A DNA stretch of 64,000 nt. Source: Glandiceps talaboti. Taxonomy: Eukaryota; Hemichordata; Enteropneusta; Spengelidae. Each line of letters starts with the position of its first letter. Positions within the stretch are counted from its first letter, which is position 1. Positions 12,036 to 24,006 of this stretch are shown here, piece after piece. The notes under the pieces are model-generated. The model saw only the letters and a program-made list of their open reading frames with translations, made no database searches and was not told where the DNA came from. The stretch lies in assembly GCF_964340395.1 (NCBI RefSeq), contig NC_135553.1:14032501-14096500 (forward strand), read 5' to 3'. Position numbers and translations under genes: made by a program.

Positions 12036-13059
12036 ATAATGCAATTAAAGTTTCCAAGTGTCATGTCAGTTTCATTTCGAGCAGTCGAAATCAAAGCAAC
12101 TGAGGAGAAAATTGAAATAAAATGTTTTTGCTTGTTTGTGGGGAGGGGGGGGTACTCAACACCTCCTACCTTAAGCATATTTAGTGTGAAACAAATTAGA
12201 CACTAAATGAAACCTCTTAGGTTTATACTATTTGATCTTATATATTTTTAAGTTACTTAAAACAAAATTTGTAGCAGAAATGTGAAAGAAATACGTTATT
12301 TTATGTAATGAAATTTGGGCTATGAATTACTGAATATGTTCATAACTTACGTCGCAAATGTAAACAGATGTGGCCACCATGCACCATGTGTGAATACATC
12401 ACGCAATTTCTCTATCCAATTTGGGCATTTATATTATGATCCTGTACTTGCGGACCAAAATTAACTGAATATACTTCCAGGATATGTGAAACAAAAGTCT
12501 TTTATCGCCGATATAAATGTCAAAACCGTACTTCAATTGCCTAACCACGTAACGTTACTTCAGCCAATGCTTGGCAATTGCCATAATTGGTAGGCCTGCT
12601 GCCCACATGACCCGTACTTGTACATGTATTCTGGCTTTCAACAGGGTGTAACCATTTCTAACTTAAGATGGTCCATGATGCCTTGATACTCCATACAACG
12701 TTACGTTAAATCTTGCTAACAGACCAATATTTACAATGTATAAAACTGCGGTTTCAGAGGAAACATGGCGGATATCAGTCAACTTATTATACACGCATAG
12801 TAAAGTCAGGGAAATGGCCATTGACTCTCGGTTGGTGAGAATTTTGATTCGCCACTGTAGCGACTAACTTAGATTTTTTTCGCCATTTGACATTTTCTTT
12901 CGCATTTGCGACAGTGGCCAATGGGTAGCGTGAACACAATATTTTGGGATGCAAAACTAAAGCAAAATCGGGATCAGCCCCCCCCCCCCCCCCACACACA
13001 CACACATACATACATACATACAAACTAAAAGAATTTAGTTTTTTATCCGACATTGAACT
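12036..13059. other. Non-coding DNA
   Basis: No gene recognised. At 12979-13022 a C15 run passes into (CA)n and then (CATA)n. A minus-strand frame at 12787-13179 crosses this microsatellite and is not credible as a gene. Confidence 0.45.
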
Positions 13060-13740
13060 ATTGACTTCGCCCCTTACGGCGAGTTGAAAATACTCCAAAA
13101 TACCGCTGGTGAGCACTGAGCTAGCTACCACACGATCGAAGTGTACACAATGGAGGCTCATAGCATAATGAGTTATCACCGTTGTTTTTTACCCACCATG
13201 CTCTGCACCCCCTTCGGCCTCCTCTGCGGTTTGTTGTCTTTATTCAACTGTACTGGCTATAGATGACAACAAAGTGATAAATCAGACAGTTTGCTTTCTT
13301 TTCTCCTAGATTACAACAAGTGTTACATACATCCATATTAGCCTATGAATTACCCCACTTTGCCTCGGTAAACGTCGTTTCGGGACAAATTTTAGACGAG
13401 CCCATTTCAGTCCGACTATTTCACCACTCACTGCTCAAATCAAAGAACAAGTGCGAAAGCTGGAGTCGTTGGGCATGAAGGTAGCTTATGTAACTTCAAT
13501 CGATTTTTCTGAAGAAGTGATGCAAGGTGAAGTTAACTGGACATTTCAAGTCCTGAAGCATTGGTGAACCAAATTTAAACTGATTGCCGAAATGTACGAC
13601 CTCAGGCCGGGTCAAGTATGCTTCACGAAATCGTCGATAAATCAGTATTCCTATCAATAACTCCAAAATTGATTCTTGCAGCACGGACGAAGAAATGTCA
13701 GTCGATTTTTGCTTTTATAGTATCTAAAATGATGAATTCT
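13060..13740 (+). repeat. Family C repeat, copy 3, with RecQ fragment
   Basis: Same order as at 4131-5464: the CACACGATCGAAGTGTACAC phrase, the TTTTTTACCCACCATGCTCTG block, GACAACAAAGTG, then the RecQ relic at about 13417-13560. Here the coding similarity runs further (SIDFSEEVMQGEVNW), which fits the next part of RecQ proteins, before a TGA. Confidence 0.75.
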
Positions 13741-13794
13741 TGTACATACATACATACATACATACATATTACATACATACACACACACACACAC

Positions 13795-13837
<43 letters not shown>

Positions 13838-13943
13838 TACATACATACATACATACATACATGCATGCATGCATGCATGCATGCATGCATACATACATAC
13901 ATACATACATACATACATACATACATACATACATACATACATA
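13741..13943. repeat. Compound microsatellite (CATA)n (CA)n (TGCA)n (CATA)n
   Basis: About 200 bp of tetranucleotide CATA, dinucleotide CA and TA, an alternating GCATGCAT block and again CATA. All five overlapping open frames here, on both strands, are microsatellite translations. Confidence 0.97.
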
Positions 13944-14270
13944 AAATCAGCAAACTTCCCCAACTATATCACTACGAACAATAGGTATCAATTAAAATTA
14001 TTCTTGGATAAGGGTTAAGAGTAACTCCGTACGCCCAAACTTGTTTGAGTCCGAGGCATCGTCCTTCGAAAACCAAATTGCAGTCTCTTTCTAAGTTGCT
14101 CAATGTATGTTTTTTTATCGGTTTTATTTAAGTAACTTAACTCAACACAACAATGGTAGATGCATCACAATTATGACTAAATAGATTTGTACTCCAAAAG
14201 AACTAAAACCATCACAATAAAATGCATATATTATTATACAACATATAACACATAACCCAAAATTTGTGTC
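13944..14270. other. Left flank of the 3.8-kb tandem duplication
   Basis: Positions 14126-14220 match 22813-22905 closely (for example AACACAACAATGGTAGATGC in both), so an older direct repeat brackets the whole duplicated cluster. No gene seen. Confidence 0.6.
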
Positions 14271-14908
14271 TAACAATTTAGACCTAGATTATAAACGCCT
14301 ACGTCTACTGCCATCAATTCAAAGCATAGAATAATGGAATCCAGGTCGCAAACGATAAAATGAAAGCGTATCCTCACTTGCATTGAAAAAGAAATGATTC
14401 ATCATTTATGAATAGGTGTTTTGACAAGAAGTGTAATTTATTACATTATAAAGTGAAAGTGACTCACAATATATGAATGTGTTGTTGTCTAATGTTGATA
14501 ATAACCAGTGCTTGGCACCCTTTGTGCAAATTGCTAGTATTTTCATTTTGTCCTCATAGCTGCTATAAACATCTTGTAGAGGTGTTTGGGAAAGCAAAGG
14601 GGACTCTCCTCTAAAGTCCCTAATTCATTTACAGTAATGACGTATAGCATCAATGAGAGTGTGAGAGTGCAATTATGTGCATTTCTTATGAAATAACAAA
14701 TCAAGTATTCGGAAATTCGAATACGATGGCCATTTCTTGTGAAGCACCAAAGTACCCCTGCGTTAGAGCAAGAGGAAACCGTAGGGAAACCTACGTTGTT
14801 CAGTATGTCAAACTGAGTATCACATTCTTATGCTCCATCAATTAATACTTTCTTTGCGGTCCTTGAATTTCTCCAAAAGCTACTAAGGAAAGAAAAAGGA
14901 AGAAAGAA

Positions 14909-14981
14909 AATAAATAAATAAATAAATAGATAAATAAATAAATAAATAGATAAATAAATAAATAAATAAATAAATAAATAC
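14909..14981. repeat. (AAAT)n microsatellite with AGAT interruptions
   Basis: Tetranucleotide tract; the counterpart in unit 2 (18712-18764) is 20 bp shorter, the largest length difference between the two units. Confidence 0.95.
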
Positions 14982-15334
14982 AATGCTAGCATGAATGCGT
15001 GACATCAAGTGGGAAGTTTATATTAGAAAATAACTTGGCCACTTGATGTAACGCATTCATTATGTTATGTAAAAGTTAAAAGTCACTTTTCTTGTAATTT
15101 GTTTTCTGTTTGCACCTAAATCAAATATACTGGTGAAATATCTATGTCAAAATCCAAACTTTGATGTCTATTAGAAATATGTGTAGTTATTCTGAAGATG
15201 TATGGTTTGTCCATTTACACGGCCCTCAACAGGGGGAATTTTGAGCAAAAAGAATTTTTAAAAATATATTGACAAACCTAGCCGAACGCGAACGGCAAAC
15301 AAAGAATGTAATTGATGGCACCTTGCAGAATCAG

Positions 15335-15390
15335 GTCACACCTAGCCGATTTTGGACGGGTTCGAACCGCTAGGTCGCCGACAAGCTTCA
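15335..15390 (-). repeat. tRNA-like SINE head, deleted form
   Basis: On the minus strand a tRNA A-box-like start (GACCTAGCGG) runs directly into a B box (GGTTCGAACCC). The arm between the boxes is missing compared with the fuller copy at 16575-16665. It cannot form a cloverleaf, so it is a relic rather than a tRNA gene. Confidence 0.45.
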
Positions 15391-16571
15391 AGTACCGAGT
15401 TGATTTCCACTGACAATTCAAAGCCATCCGAATCTAAAAGTCAAAAATTGTACAACAAACAAATGATTTTGAATTCAGACCAAGATTAATGCTTTTCTTT
15501 TATGTCCCCTCATTTTTAATAGACTTTTCACGAGAAAGATTCTCATTTTTAATTTATACTCGTTGGTAGGCATTTGAGATACGTCTACCTAGCAAGGAAG
15601 TTTAACTATCATTTTGTTCCTATTTGATTATATTGTACATTGGTCAGTCATCTGTTAGGTTAACTTTATAGCTTCATAAGTCTGGAAAAACATTCCCAAC
15701 CAAATTTGTCGCGCTACAGTCCGAGAAAGATTCAAGACAGAGAATGAAATTGTGTTTCTTGATCAATATTTCATCTCTATGTTTCTCTATCCACAAGATT
15801 ACATACAGTCGTTTTCTATTCATCGCGTTTGACGCTTACTCCAAAGAAACTCTGAAGCAGTCACATTTTATTGCCTCTCACCTGCTCTTCTGATTTTTGT
15901 TTTCATATACTAACATTCTTGATTTACTTATTTTCTTTTTCCTCACTGGCGAATAAATACTTCATTCAATCAGTAAGTATGGTGCTACCATTTTCTACAT
16001 ATTTTACCTTTACCAACAATATCACCCTAGACACATGTCAGTATGGCAGGGGTTCTATTCTTAACAAACAAGCCCAGGTGCAAACTACTTCCATCGGTAG
16101 AATACTGGAATCCAGATCACAAACGATAAAGTGAAAGCGTATCGGCACTTGCATTGAAGAAGTATGAATACTAGGTGTTTTTAGAAGACGCTATCATGTA
16201 AAAGTGACTAGAATGTGTTGTTCATGATTCACAATGCTTGGTTAACCTGGCACTCTTAAAGGTTGTTGCATCACTTTGTCCTGGTTTTTTCATTAGTTGC
16301 TATAAACGTATACTAACAATGAGAGTCTGAGAGTGTCATTCTCTGTGGTCCTTTTGGTCAAATAAGAAATCAAATGTTCGGAAATTCAAATACGATGGCT
16401 ACTCTTCTTGAAGCCATGCCAAAAATGCCTCAGCATTAAAGCAGAAGAAAACCGGAATAAACCGGAATATATCTGCCTTGTCCAGTTGGTGAAACCATAG
16501 ACGTTGGAGAGAGACAAAGCCTGTGGTCAAACTGAGTATCACCCTTCTGACATGAATACCTGGTTGATTTA

Positions 16572-16668
16572 TAATCATACCTAACCGATTTTGTGCGGGT
16601 TCGAATCCAGACTGTAATGCTAAGATGTGCACTAGCTAACCGCTCGGTCACTGACAACCTTGATTTGA
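16572..16668 (-). repeat. tRNA-derived SINE head (A and B box)
   Basis: Minus strand: GTGACCGAGCGGTTAGC resembles the 5' part of Ser/Leu tRNAs including the A box, and GGATTCGAACCCG about 40 bases later matches the B box. The 3' acceptor arm does not pair properly with the 5' end, so this looks like the polymerase III promoter head of a SINE. It repeats at 20355-20451. Confidence 0.55.
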
Positions 16669-17661
16669 CACCGATCATTCAAAGTTATCTGAATCTCAAA
16701 GTCAAAAACTACATGTTTACAACAGTCATATGATTTTTGTATTCGGAACAAGATACTACAGGCATTTGAATTGGCTCTTTCTGTCCCCTCATTTTTTAAA
16801 ATAGACTTTTCATATAGATTTAAAGGAGAAAGATCCCTCCCAATATAAGTTTGAGATATTCTTATCTGGCAAGGAAATTAGCCATTGCTTCGATTTGGTT
16901 ATATTCATTCTAGTCATTTGTAAAGCTCATTGGTTCCTAAGTATAAACAAACATTCTCAACCAAATTCGTCGCACTTCATTTAGAGAAAAAATCAAGGCA
17001 GAGAATGAAAATGTGCTTCTTGATCAATACTTCATTTCACAATGTTTCTCTATCCACATATAATTACAGTCATTTTCTATTCACCGCAATTTGACGCTTA
17101 CTCCAAAGCAATTCTGTAGCAGTCATTTTATTGCCTCACATCTGCTCTTTTGGTTGTTTTACAATAGCAAATAATCTTGATGTTTTTTTCTCTTTTCCTA
17201 TTTGGCAAATAACTAAGTAATTGAATCAATATGGCGATACCATTTCTTTTACATATTTTGTTATTCCTTTAGTTTTACCAACATTATCACCCCAGACATG
17301 CCAGTATCGCACTCTATTCTTACACAAGCCTATAGTTGAAGATAGAAATTGAAGTCGTTTTCATGTGTATCACTATGTTGAACACTGAGGTTGTTTGAAA
17401 CGTGTTGTGATTATCATTTTCATTTCAAAATAATAACTTTTGTGATTATGAAGTCAAATTGACATTTTATGTTCAAGTCTATTTTATCGTTGTGTAACTA
17501 AAATTTCAGAATGAATTTAAAAATAATTTAGAAATGATATAGTTGCGGTGTTGGTAAAAAAAAGGACACATTTTCTCAACTAAAGGGATAGGTAAAAAAG
17601 GCTTCGGGTAATTTGTAAATGGCCAAGGGTAAAAGACCCGGGATCAACGAGTCTAGAACCA

Positions 17662-17662
<1 letters not shown>

Positions 17663-17697
<35 letters not shown>

Positions 17698-17790
17698 CAG
17701 TCGGACCGACCGCCTGCGCACCCACCCACCCACCCGTCCGTCCGTCCGTCCATCTGTCTGTCTCTTTGTCTGTCTGTCTGTCTGTCCACA
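17663..17790. repeat. (TGTC)n / (ACCC)n / (GTCC)n microsatellite block
   Basis: Successive tetranucleotide tracts; the unit 2 counterpart (21446-21577) is 4-8 bp longer. Frames across it on both strands are artefacts. Confidence 0.95.
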
Positions 17791-17950
17791 CATGTCTAAT
17801 GCACTATCTGTATGGAATGTTTAGTATAGTCTGAGTGGATAAATTAAACATTAAATAATTCAATTGATCTTCCTTATTGAGATGTCGATCACAGACAGGA
17901 TTTCTTTGTTATATTCAACGTTGTAGATTGTAACGTTTTTATCGTTTTTT

Positions 17951-17988
17951 CTTCCGTAAGGAAGAGATGTATTTAGTGGGTGGAAGTC

Positions 17989-18057
<69 letters not shown>

Positions 18058-18073
18058 GTCATCGTCACAAGTT
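17951..18073 (+). repeat. Family B element, 5' end truncated by the tandem junction
   Basis: CTTCCGTAAGGAAG hairpin at 17951, then GTGGAAGTC, (TG)n and (TGTC)n. It stops at CACAAGTTT exactly where unit 2 begins. The full element follows unit 2 at 21742. Confidence 0.85.
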
Positions 18074-21000
18074 TAACAATTTAGACCTAGATTATAAACG
18101 CCTACGTCTACTGCCATCAATTCAAAGCATAGAATAATGGAATCCAGGTCGCAAACGATAAAATGAAAGCGTATCCTCACTTGCATTGAAAAAGAAATGA
18201 TTCATCATTTATGAATAGGTGTTTTGACAAGAAGTGTAATTTATTACATTATAAAGTGAAAGTGACTCACAATATATGAATGTGTTGTTGTCTAATGTTG
18301 ATAATAACCAGTGCTTGGCACCCTTTGTGCAAATTGCTAGTATTTTCATTTTGTCCTCATAGCTGCTATAAACATCTTGTAGAGGTGTTTGGGAAAGCAA
18401 AGGGGACTCTCCTCTAAAGTCCCTAATTCATTTACAGTAATGACGTATAGCATCAATGAGAGTGTGAGAGTGCAATTATGTGCATTTCTTATGAAATAAC
18501 AAATCAAGTATTCGGAAATTCGAATACGATGGCCATTTCTTGTGAAGCACCAAAGTACCCCTGCGTTAGAGCAAGAGGAAACCGTAGGGAAACCTACGTT
18601 GTTCAGTATGTCAAACTGAGTATCACATTCTTATGCTCCATCAATTAATACTTTCTTTGCGGTCCTTGAATTTCTCCAAAAGCTACTAAGGAAAGAAAAA
18701 GGAAGAAAGAAAATAAATAAATAAATAAATAGATAAATAAATAAATAAATAAATAAATAAATACAATGCTAGCATGAATGCGTGACATCAAGTGGGAAGT
18801 TTATATTAGAAAATAACTTGGCCACTTGATGTAACGCATTCATTATGTTATGTAAAAGTTAAAAGTCACTTTTCTTGTAATTTGTTTTCTGTTTGCACCT
18901 AAATCAAATATACTGGTGAAATATCTATGTCAAAATCCAAACTTTGATGTCTATTAGAAATATGTGTAGTTATTCTGAAGATGTATGGTTTGTCCATTTA
19001 CACGGCCCTCAACAGGGGGAATTTTGAGCAAAAAGAATTTTTTAAAATATATTGACAAACCTAGCCGAACGCGAACGGCAAACAAAGAATGTAATTGATG
19101 GCACCTTGCAGAATCAGGTCACACCTAGCCGATTTTGGACGGGTTCGAACCGCTAGGTCGCCGACAAGCTTCAAGTACCGAGTTGATTTCCACTGACAAT
19201 TCAAAGCCATCCGAATCTAAAAGTCAAAAATTGTACAACAAACAAATGATTTTGAATTCAGACCAAGATTAATGCTTTTCTTTTATGTCCCCTCATTTTT
19301 AATAGACTTTTCACGAGAAAGATTCTCATTTTTAATTTATACTCGTTGGTAGGCATTTGAGATACGTCTACCTAGCAAGGAAGTTTAACTATCATTTTGT
19401 TCCTATTTGATTATATTGTACATTGGTCAGTCATCTGTTAGGTTAACTTTATAGCTTCATAAGTCTGGAAAAACATTCCCAACCAAATTTGTCGCGCTAC
19501 AGTCCGAGAAAGATTCAAGACAGAGAATGAAATTGTGTTTCTTGATCAATATTTCATCTCTATGTTTCTCTATCCACAAGATTACATACAGTCGTTTTCT
19601 ATTCATCGCGTTTGACGCTTACTCCAAAGAAACTCTGAAGCAGTCACATTTTATTGCCTCTCACCTGCTCTTCTGATTTTTGTTTTCATATACTAACATT
19701 CTTGATTTACTTATTTTCTTTTTCCTCACTGGCGAATAAATACTTCATTCAATCAGTAAGTATGGTGCTACCATTTTCTACATATTTTACCTTTACCAAC
19801 AATATCACCCTAGACACATGTCAGTATGGCAGGGGTTCTATTCTTAACAAACAAGCCCAGGTGCAAACTACTTCCATCGGTAGAATACTGGAATCCAGAT
19901 CACAAACGATAAAGTGAAAGCGTATCGGCACTTGCATTGAAGAAGTATGAATACTAGGTGTTTTTAGAAGACGCTATCATGTAAAAGTGACTAGAATGTG
20001 TTGTTCATGATTCACAATGCTTGGTTAACCTGGCACTCTTAAAGGTTGTTGCATCACTTTGTCCTGGTTTTTTCATTAGTTGCTATAAACGTATACTAAC
20101 AATGAGAGTCTGAGAGTGTCATTCTCTGTGGTCCTTTTGGTCAAATAAGAAATCAAATGTTCGGAAATTCAAATACGATGGCTACTCTTCTTGAAGCCAT
20201 GCCAAAAATGCCTCAGCATTAAAGCAGAAGAAAACCGGAATAAACCGGAATATATCTGCCTTGTCCAGTTGGTGAAACCATAGACGTTGGAGAGAGACAA
20301 AGCCTGTGGTCAAACTGAGTATCACCCTTCTGACATGAATACCTGGTTGATTTATAATCATACCTAACCGATTTTGTGCGGGTTCGAATCCAGACTGTAA
20401 TGCTAAGATGTGCACTAGCTAACCGCTCGGTCACTGACAACCTTGATTTGACACCGATCATTCAAAGTTATCTGAATCTCAAAGTCAAAAACTACATGTT
20501 TACAACAGTCATATGATTTTTGTATTCGGAACAAGATACTACAGGCATTTGAATTGGCTCTTTCTGTCCCCTCATTTTTTAAAATAGACTTTTCATATAG
20601 ATTTAAAGGAGAAAGATCCCTCCCAATATAAGTTTGAGATATTCTTATCTGGCAAGGAAATTAGCCATTGCTTCGATTTGGTTATATTCATTCTAGTCAT
20701 TTGTAAAGCTCATTGGTTCCTAAGTATAAACAAACATTCTCAACCAAATTCGTCGCACTTCATTTAGAGAAAAAATCAAGGCAGAGAATGAAAATGTGCT
20801 TCTTGATCAATACTTCATTTCACAATGTTTCTCTATCCACATATAATTACAGTCATTTTCTATTCACCGCAATTTGACGCTTACTCCAAAGCAATTCTGT
20901 AGCAGTCATTTTATTGCCTCACATCTGCTCTTTTGGTTGTTTTACAATAGCAAATAATCTTGATGTTTTTTTCTCTTTTCCTATTTGGCAAATAACTAAG

Positions 21001-21444
21001 TAATTGAATCAATATGGCGATACCATTTCTTTTACATATTTTGTTATTCCTTTAGTTTTACCAACATTATCACCCCAGACATGCCAGTATCGCACTCTAT
21101 TCTTACACAAGCCTATAGTTGAAGATAGAAATTGAAGTCGTTTTCATGTGTATCACTATGTTGAACACTGAGGTTGTTTGAAACGTGTTGTGATTATCAT
21201 TTTCATTTCAAAATAATAACTTTTGTGATTATGAAGTCAAATTGACATTTTATGTTCAAGTCTATTTTATCGTTGTGTAACTAAAATTTCAGAATGAATT
21301 TAAAAATAATTTAGAAATGATATAGTTGCGGTGTTGGTAAAAAAAAGGACACATTTTCTCAACTAAAGGGATAGGTAAAAAAGGCTTCGGGTAATTTGTA
21401 AATGGCCAAGGGTAAAAGACCCGGGATCAACGAGTCTAGAACCA

Positions 21445-21488
<44 letters not shown>

Positions 21489-21779
21489 CAGTCGGACCGA
21501 CCGCCTGCGCACCCACCCACCCACCCGTCCGTCCGTCCGTCCATCTGTCTGTCTCTTTGTCTGTCTGTCTGTCTGTCCACACATGTCTAATGCACTATCT
21601 GTATGGAATGTTTAGTATAGTCTGAGTGGATAAATTAAACATTAAATAATTCAATTGATCTTCCTTATTGAGATGTCGATCACAGACAGGATTTCTTTGT
21701 TATATTCAACGTTGTAGATTGTAACGTTTTTATCGTTTTTTCTTCCGTAAGGAAGAGATGTATTTAGTGGGTGGAAGTC

Positions 21780-21852
<73 letters not shown>

Positions 21853-21866
21853 GTCATCGTCACAAG
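18074..21866. repeat. Tandem duplication, unit 2 (3.8 kb)
   Basis: Near-identical to 14271-18073. Includes the SINE heads at about 19118-19173 and 20355-20451 and the TGTC block at 21446-21577. Its end continues into a complete family B element, which shows that unit 2 keeps the ancestral right flank and that the junction at 18073/18074 is the new joint, with at most one or two bases of shared sequence. Confidence 0.92.
20355..20451 (-). repeat. tRNA-derived SINE head, second copy
   Basis: Duplicate of 16572-16668 with the same A-box and B-box sequences. Confidence 0.55.
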
Positions 21867-22811
21867 TTTTCTCCATAACGGCTTGCTCAATTCAAACGAA
21901 ATTTTGAAGACGTATTCCGTAGGGTAATGGCAAGACATGATTAGGTTTGGGTAAAAATTTCATGAATATTAATGAGCAATTTACGTAATTAATGGTTTTC
22001 GGTAATTAGGCTATATCTCAAGAATGCACGCTTCAAATTCATTATAACTTGGTACACACATTTGCGACACCACAGCGCACCTGTCCTGAAAATATTACTA
22101 ATGTAGTTTTAATAAGTTATTGGCATATTTTTGGTAGGCCACAAAAAGAAAAAAAAATAGTTTCTGGTCAAGAAATGTTGTCTAAAGTGGTGCGACTTTA
22201 TCACCATTTTCTAAAACACGACTGCCTCAATTCAAACGAAACTTTATTGCATGTGTTCTGTAGGGTAGTGACAAGAACTGATTAGGTTTCGGTAAACATC
22301 CCATGAATATTAACGAGCAGTCTACATAATTAATGGTTTCGGTAATTAGGCTATATCTCAAGAATGCACGCTTCAAATTCAATATACATACAATTGCGAT
22401 ACCAAAGCGCACTTCTCCTGAAAATATTATTGATGTAGCTTTAACTTTTAATAATAAGTTATTGGCATATTTTTGTACGCCACTAAAAAGGAAAAATAGT
22501 TTCTCGTCAGGAAATGTCTAAAGTGGCGCGACGATGCGCTTTTTTTTTTACATTCTCAACAAATGTTAATCAATCTACTTATCATTGCAGTTACTGTTCT
22601 TTTTATTTAGTACTTTACAGCAAGTGTGTATGTGGGGCAGATGTCAGGCTAGTTCATGGTTAGTTTTTCAGATCACTAACAGCAATGAGCAAATAACAAT
22701 CAATGAGAAAAAATAACTTATTGCATAAGTTCTGTTGTATTGCAACAATTGTCTGTAGGAACGACAATCTCAAAACTTTGCCCTTACGGAAGGCATTCAG
22801 TTTAAATCTGG
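21742..22811 (+). mobile_element. Family B element, full copy (hairpin + TGTC microsatellite + ~305-bp cores)
   Basis: Begins after a T-run with the stem-loop CTTCCGTAAGGAAG, then (TG)n and (TGTC)n at 21781-21853. Two ~305-bp cores follow: CTCAATTCAAACGAAA recurs at 21887 and 22227, and GGCTATATCTCAAGAATGCA recurs at 22010 and 22351. The right end is CCCTTACGGAAGG followed by CATTCAGTTTAAATCTGG, whose first part is the inverse of the left end. Copies: 36325-36950 and partial ones at 50190-50690 and 53755-53880. About 130 bp before the right end match the intron and exon start of the host gene at 50590-50690. Confidence 0.8.
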
Positions 22812-22942
22812 TATTTAAGTAACTTAACTGAACACAACAATGGTAGATGCATTACAATTATGACTATATAGATTTGCACTCCAAAAGAACTAAAACCATG
22901 ACAATACCGGTGAGAGGCTGGGTAACCGAGATTGGGTAAAAA

Positions 22943-23065
22943 GCAGTATATATAATAGATAGTCAACTAGATCGGGAGGGTCACGAGCCAATAAACGAGG
23001 GGGCGTAGCCCCCGAGTTTTTGGCACATAACCATACCGAACGAGTTGTCTATCTTACTATACTAC
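22943..23065. mobile_element. ~120-bp palindromic MITE
   Basis: Imperfect inverted ends: GCAGTATATATAATAGATAG..CAAC at the left and GTTGTCTATCTTACTATACTAC at the right. The middle holds GGGGGCGTAGCCCCC, a perfect short palindrome. No coding capacity. Confidence 0.6.
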
Positions 23066-23211
23066 GGCGTGATTGGATCTTTTTCAAAATTTTGTGTAAT
23101 TTGTTGCATGCAAATTGAGTGCTGAGCGTAATATAGGTCACACCCCTAAGAAAGAGTGGGTTATGGCTCCATATAATCAACCTCTGCTTGGCCAAGTCAG
23201 TCTAGCCGTAG

Positions 23212-23219
23212 TATAAATA
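23212..23219 (+). promoter_or_regulatory. Candidate TATA box
   Basis: TATAAATA, 71 bases before the ATG at 23290. A start site about 30 bases downstream would leave a ~45-base leader. It could equally belong to a transposon; no initiator or CpG-rich context supports it. Confidence 0.35.
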
Positions 23220-23289
23220 TAATTACTGTGTTCGATCGAGATTCAAATTGTGTTGCAGTCTGCATACAGTGGTGTGACAGTGTCTTATT

Positions 23290-23349
23290 ATGGATAAACA
23301 CGAGACTGGGGCTGAAGGGTTGGAGTCTGGATCAAATACGGAAACTACG
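23290..23349 (+). CDS. Candidate first coding exon, possibly of the coiled-coil gene
   Basis: ATG GAT AAA followed by 17 further codons rich in Glu, Ser, Thr and Gly (MDKHETGAEGLESGSNTETT), then the donor ACG|GTAAAT. The frame closes five codons into the intron. A TATAAATA lies 71 bases upstream. The exon ends in phase 0, which fits the candidate exon at 33717 and, directly, the firm exon at 50659. The acidic, low-complexity content is common for N-termini but does not identify a family. Against it: it is short, the exon-to-exon distance is 10-27 kb, and a Gypsy element starts 650 bases downstream, so the ATG could belong to an unrelated transcript. Confidence 0.3.
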
Positions 23350-24000
23350 GTAAATTTGCATTAATATTCCCTCTGACAATGGTGGAAAGCAAACTTACGG
23401 AGGCTTAAAGGACAAATGAGGTAAAAAAAATACTCACATGGTTTAGAAAACTACTCACATGGTAAAAATACTACTCACATGGTTTTAAAAAAATACTCCC
23501 GTGTCCTCATTATAAGCCTCCGTACAAACTTATTTGCACTGTGTAATTGCTGCGGTATGACGGAACGTTCATCAGTTTAGAATACTGCAAAAATGTCGTT
23601 GGCTTAATTCGTCATTTTTGGTTTACAACACTGAGATCACATTTTGAGAATCTAAAGTTTCTGTCCAAATCCCTACAGGATAGGTTTCGTAAACTTTGAC
23701 ATCCGAACAAACGTTTCCCCTCAGTGTAAAAAAGCAGGATTTCACGGCTTTCAACGATCTTTGGTTGTCACTCAAAGGGCAACGTAATCTTCATTTCGTC
23801 TGACATTATTAAACCGTTTATCTCAGAGCGGCAATGGAACGACACTAAAATATTAAGATTGAACAAATGTGACGCCATAATGATTTATAAACTTATTCGG
23901 TCATTCTGTTGTTTGAAATATGTTGCATAGCTAACCACAAAGTATGTTTGACACTGTCAAAGAAAATGAAATGTTTGTACATTTGTTTCTGTCTATCTCC
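23350..24000. other. Non-coding DNA before the plus-strand Gypsy fragment
   Basis: The phrase ACTCACATGGT repeats three times at about 23430-23490 within an A-rich stretch. No gene seen. Confidence 0.4.
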
Positions 24001-24006
24001 ACATCA

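Larger units (their letters stand above)
14271..18073. repeat. Tandem duplication, unit 1 (3.8 kb)
   Basis: The sequence from TAACAATTTAGACC to CACAAGTTT repeats from 18074 with an offset of 3803 bp that drops to 3783 after an (AAAT)n tract loses 20 bp. Outside microsatellites I noticed only single-base differences (for example an A/T change near 15255 versus 19038). Within the unit an older duplication is visible: 14329 onward resembles 16099 onward (AAACGATAAA.TGAAAGCGTAT in both). The right end cuts into a family B element whose start is at 17951. No gene is recognised; short frames are identical in both units because the DNA is. Confidence 0.92.

Noticed and set aside
13618-13963. Five overlapping open frames of YIHT or VCMY type
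   Set aside because: They translate the (CATA)n/(CA)n microsatellite in several frames on both strands.
15335-16668. Functional tRNA genes
   Set aside because: A and B boxes are present but the acceptor stem and variable region do not fold; one copy lacks the part between the boxes.
17576-21590. Frames rich in TDRQ or LSVC repeats
   Set aside because: Translations of (TGTC)n tracts; identical in both tandem units only because the DNA is.
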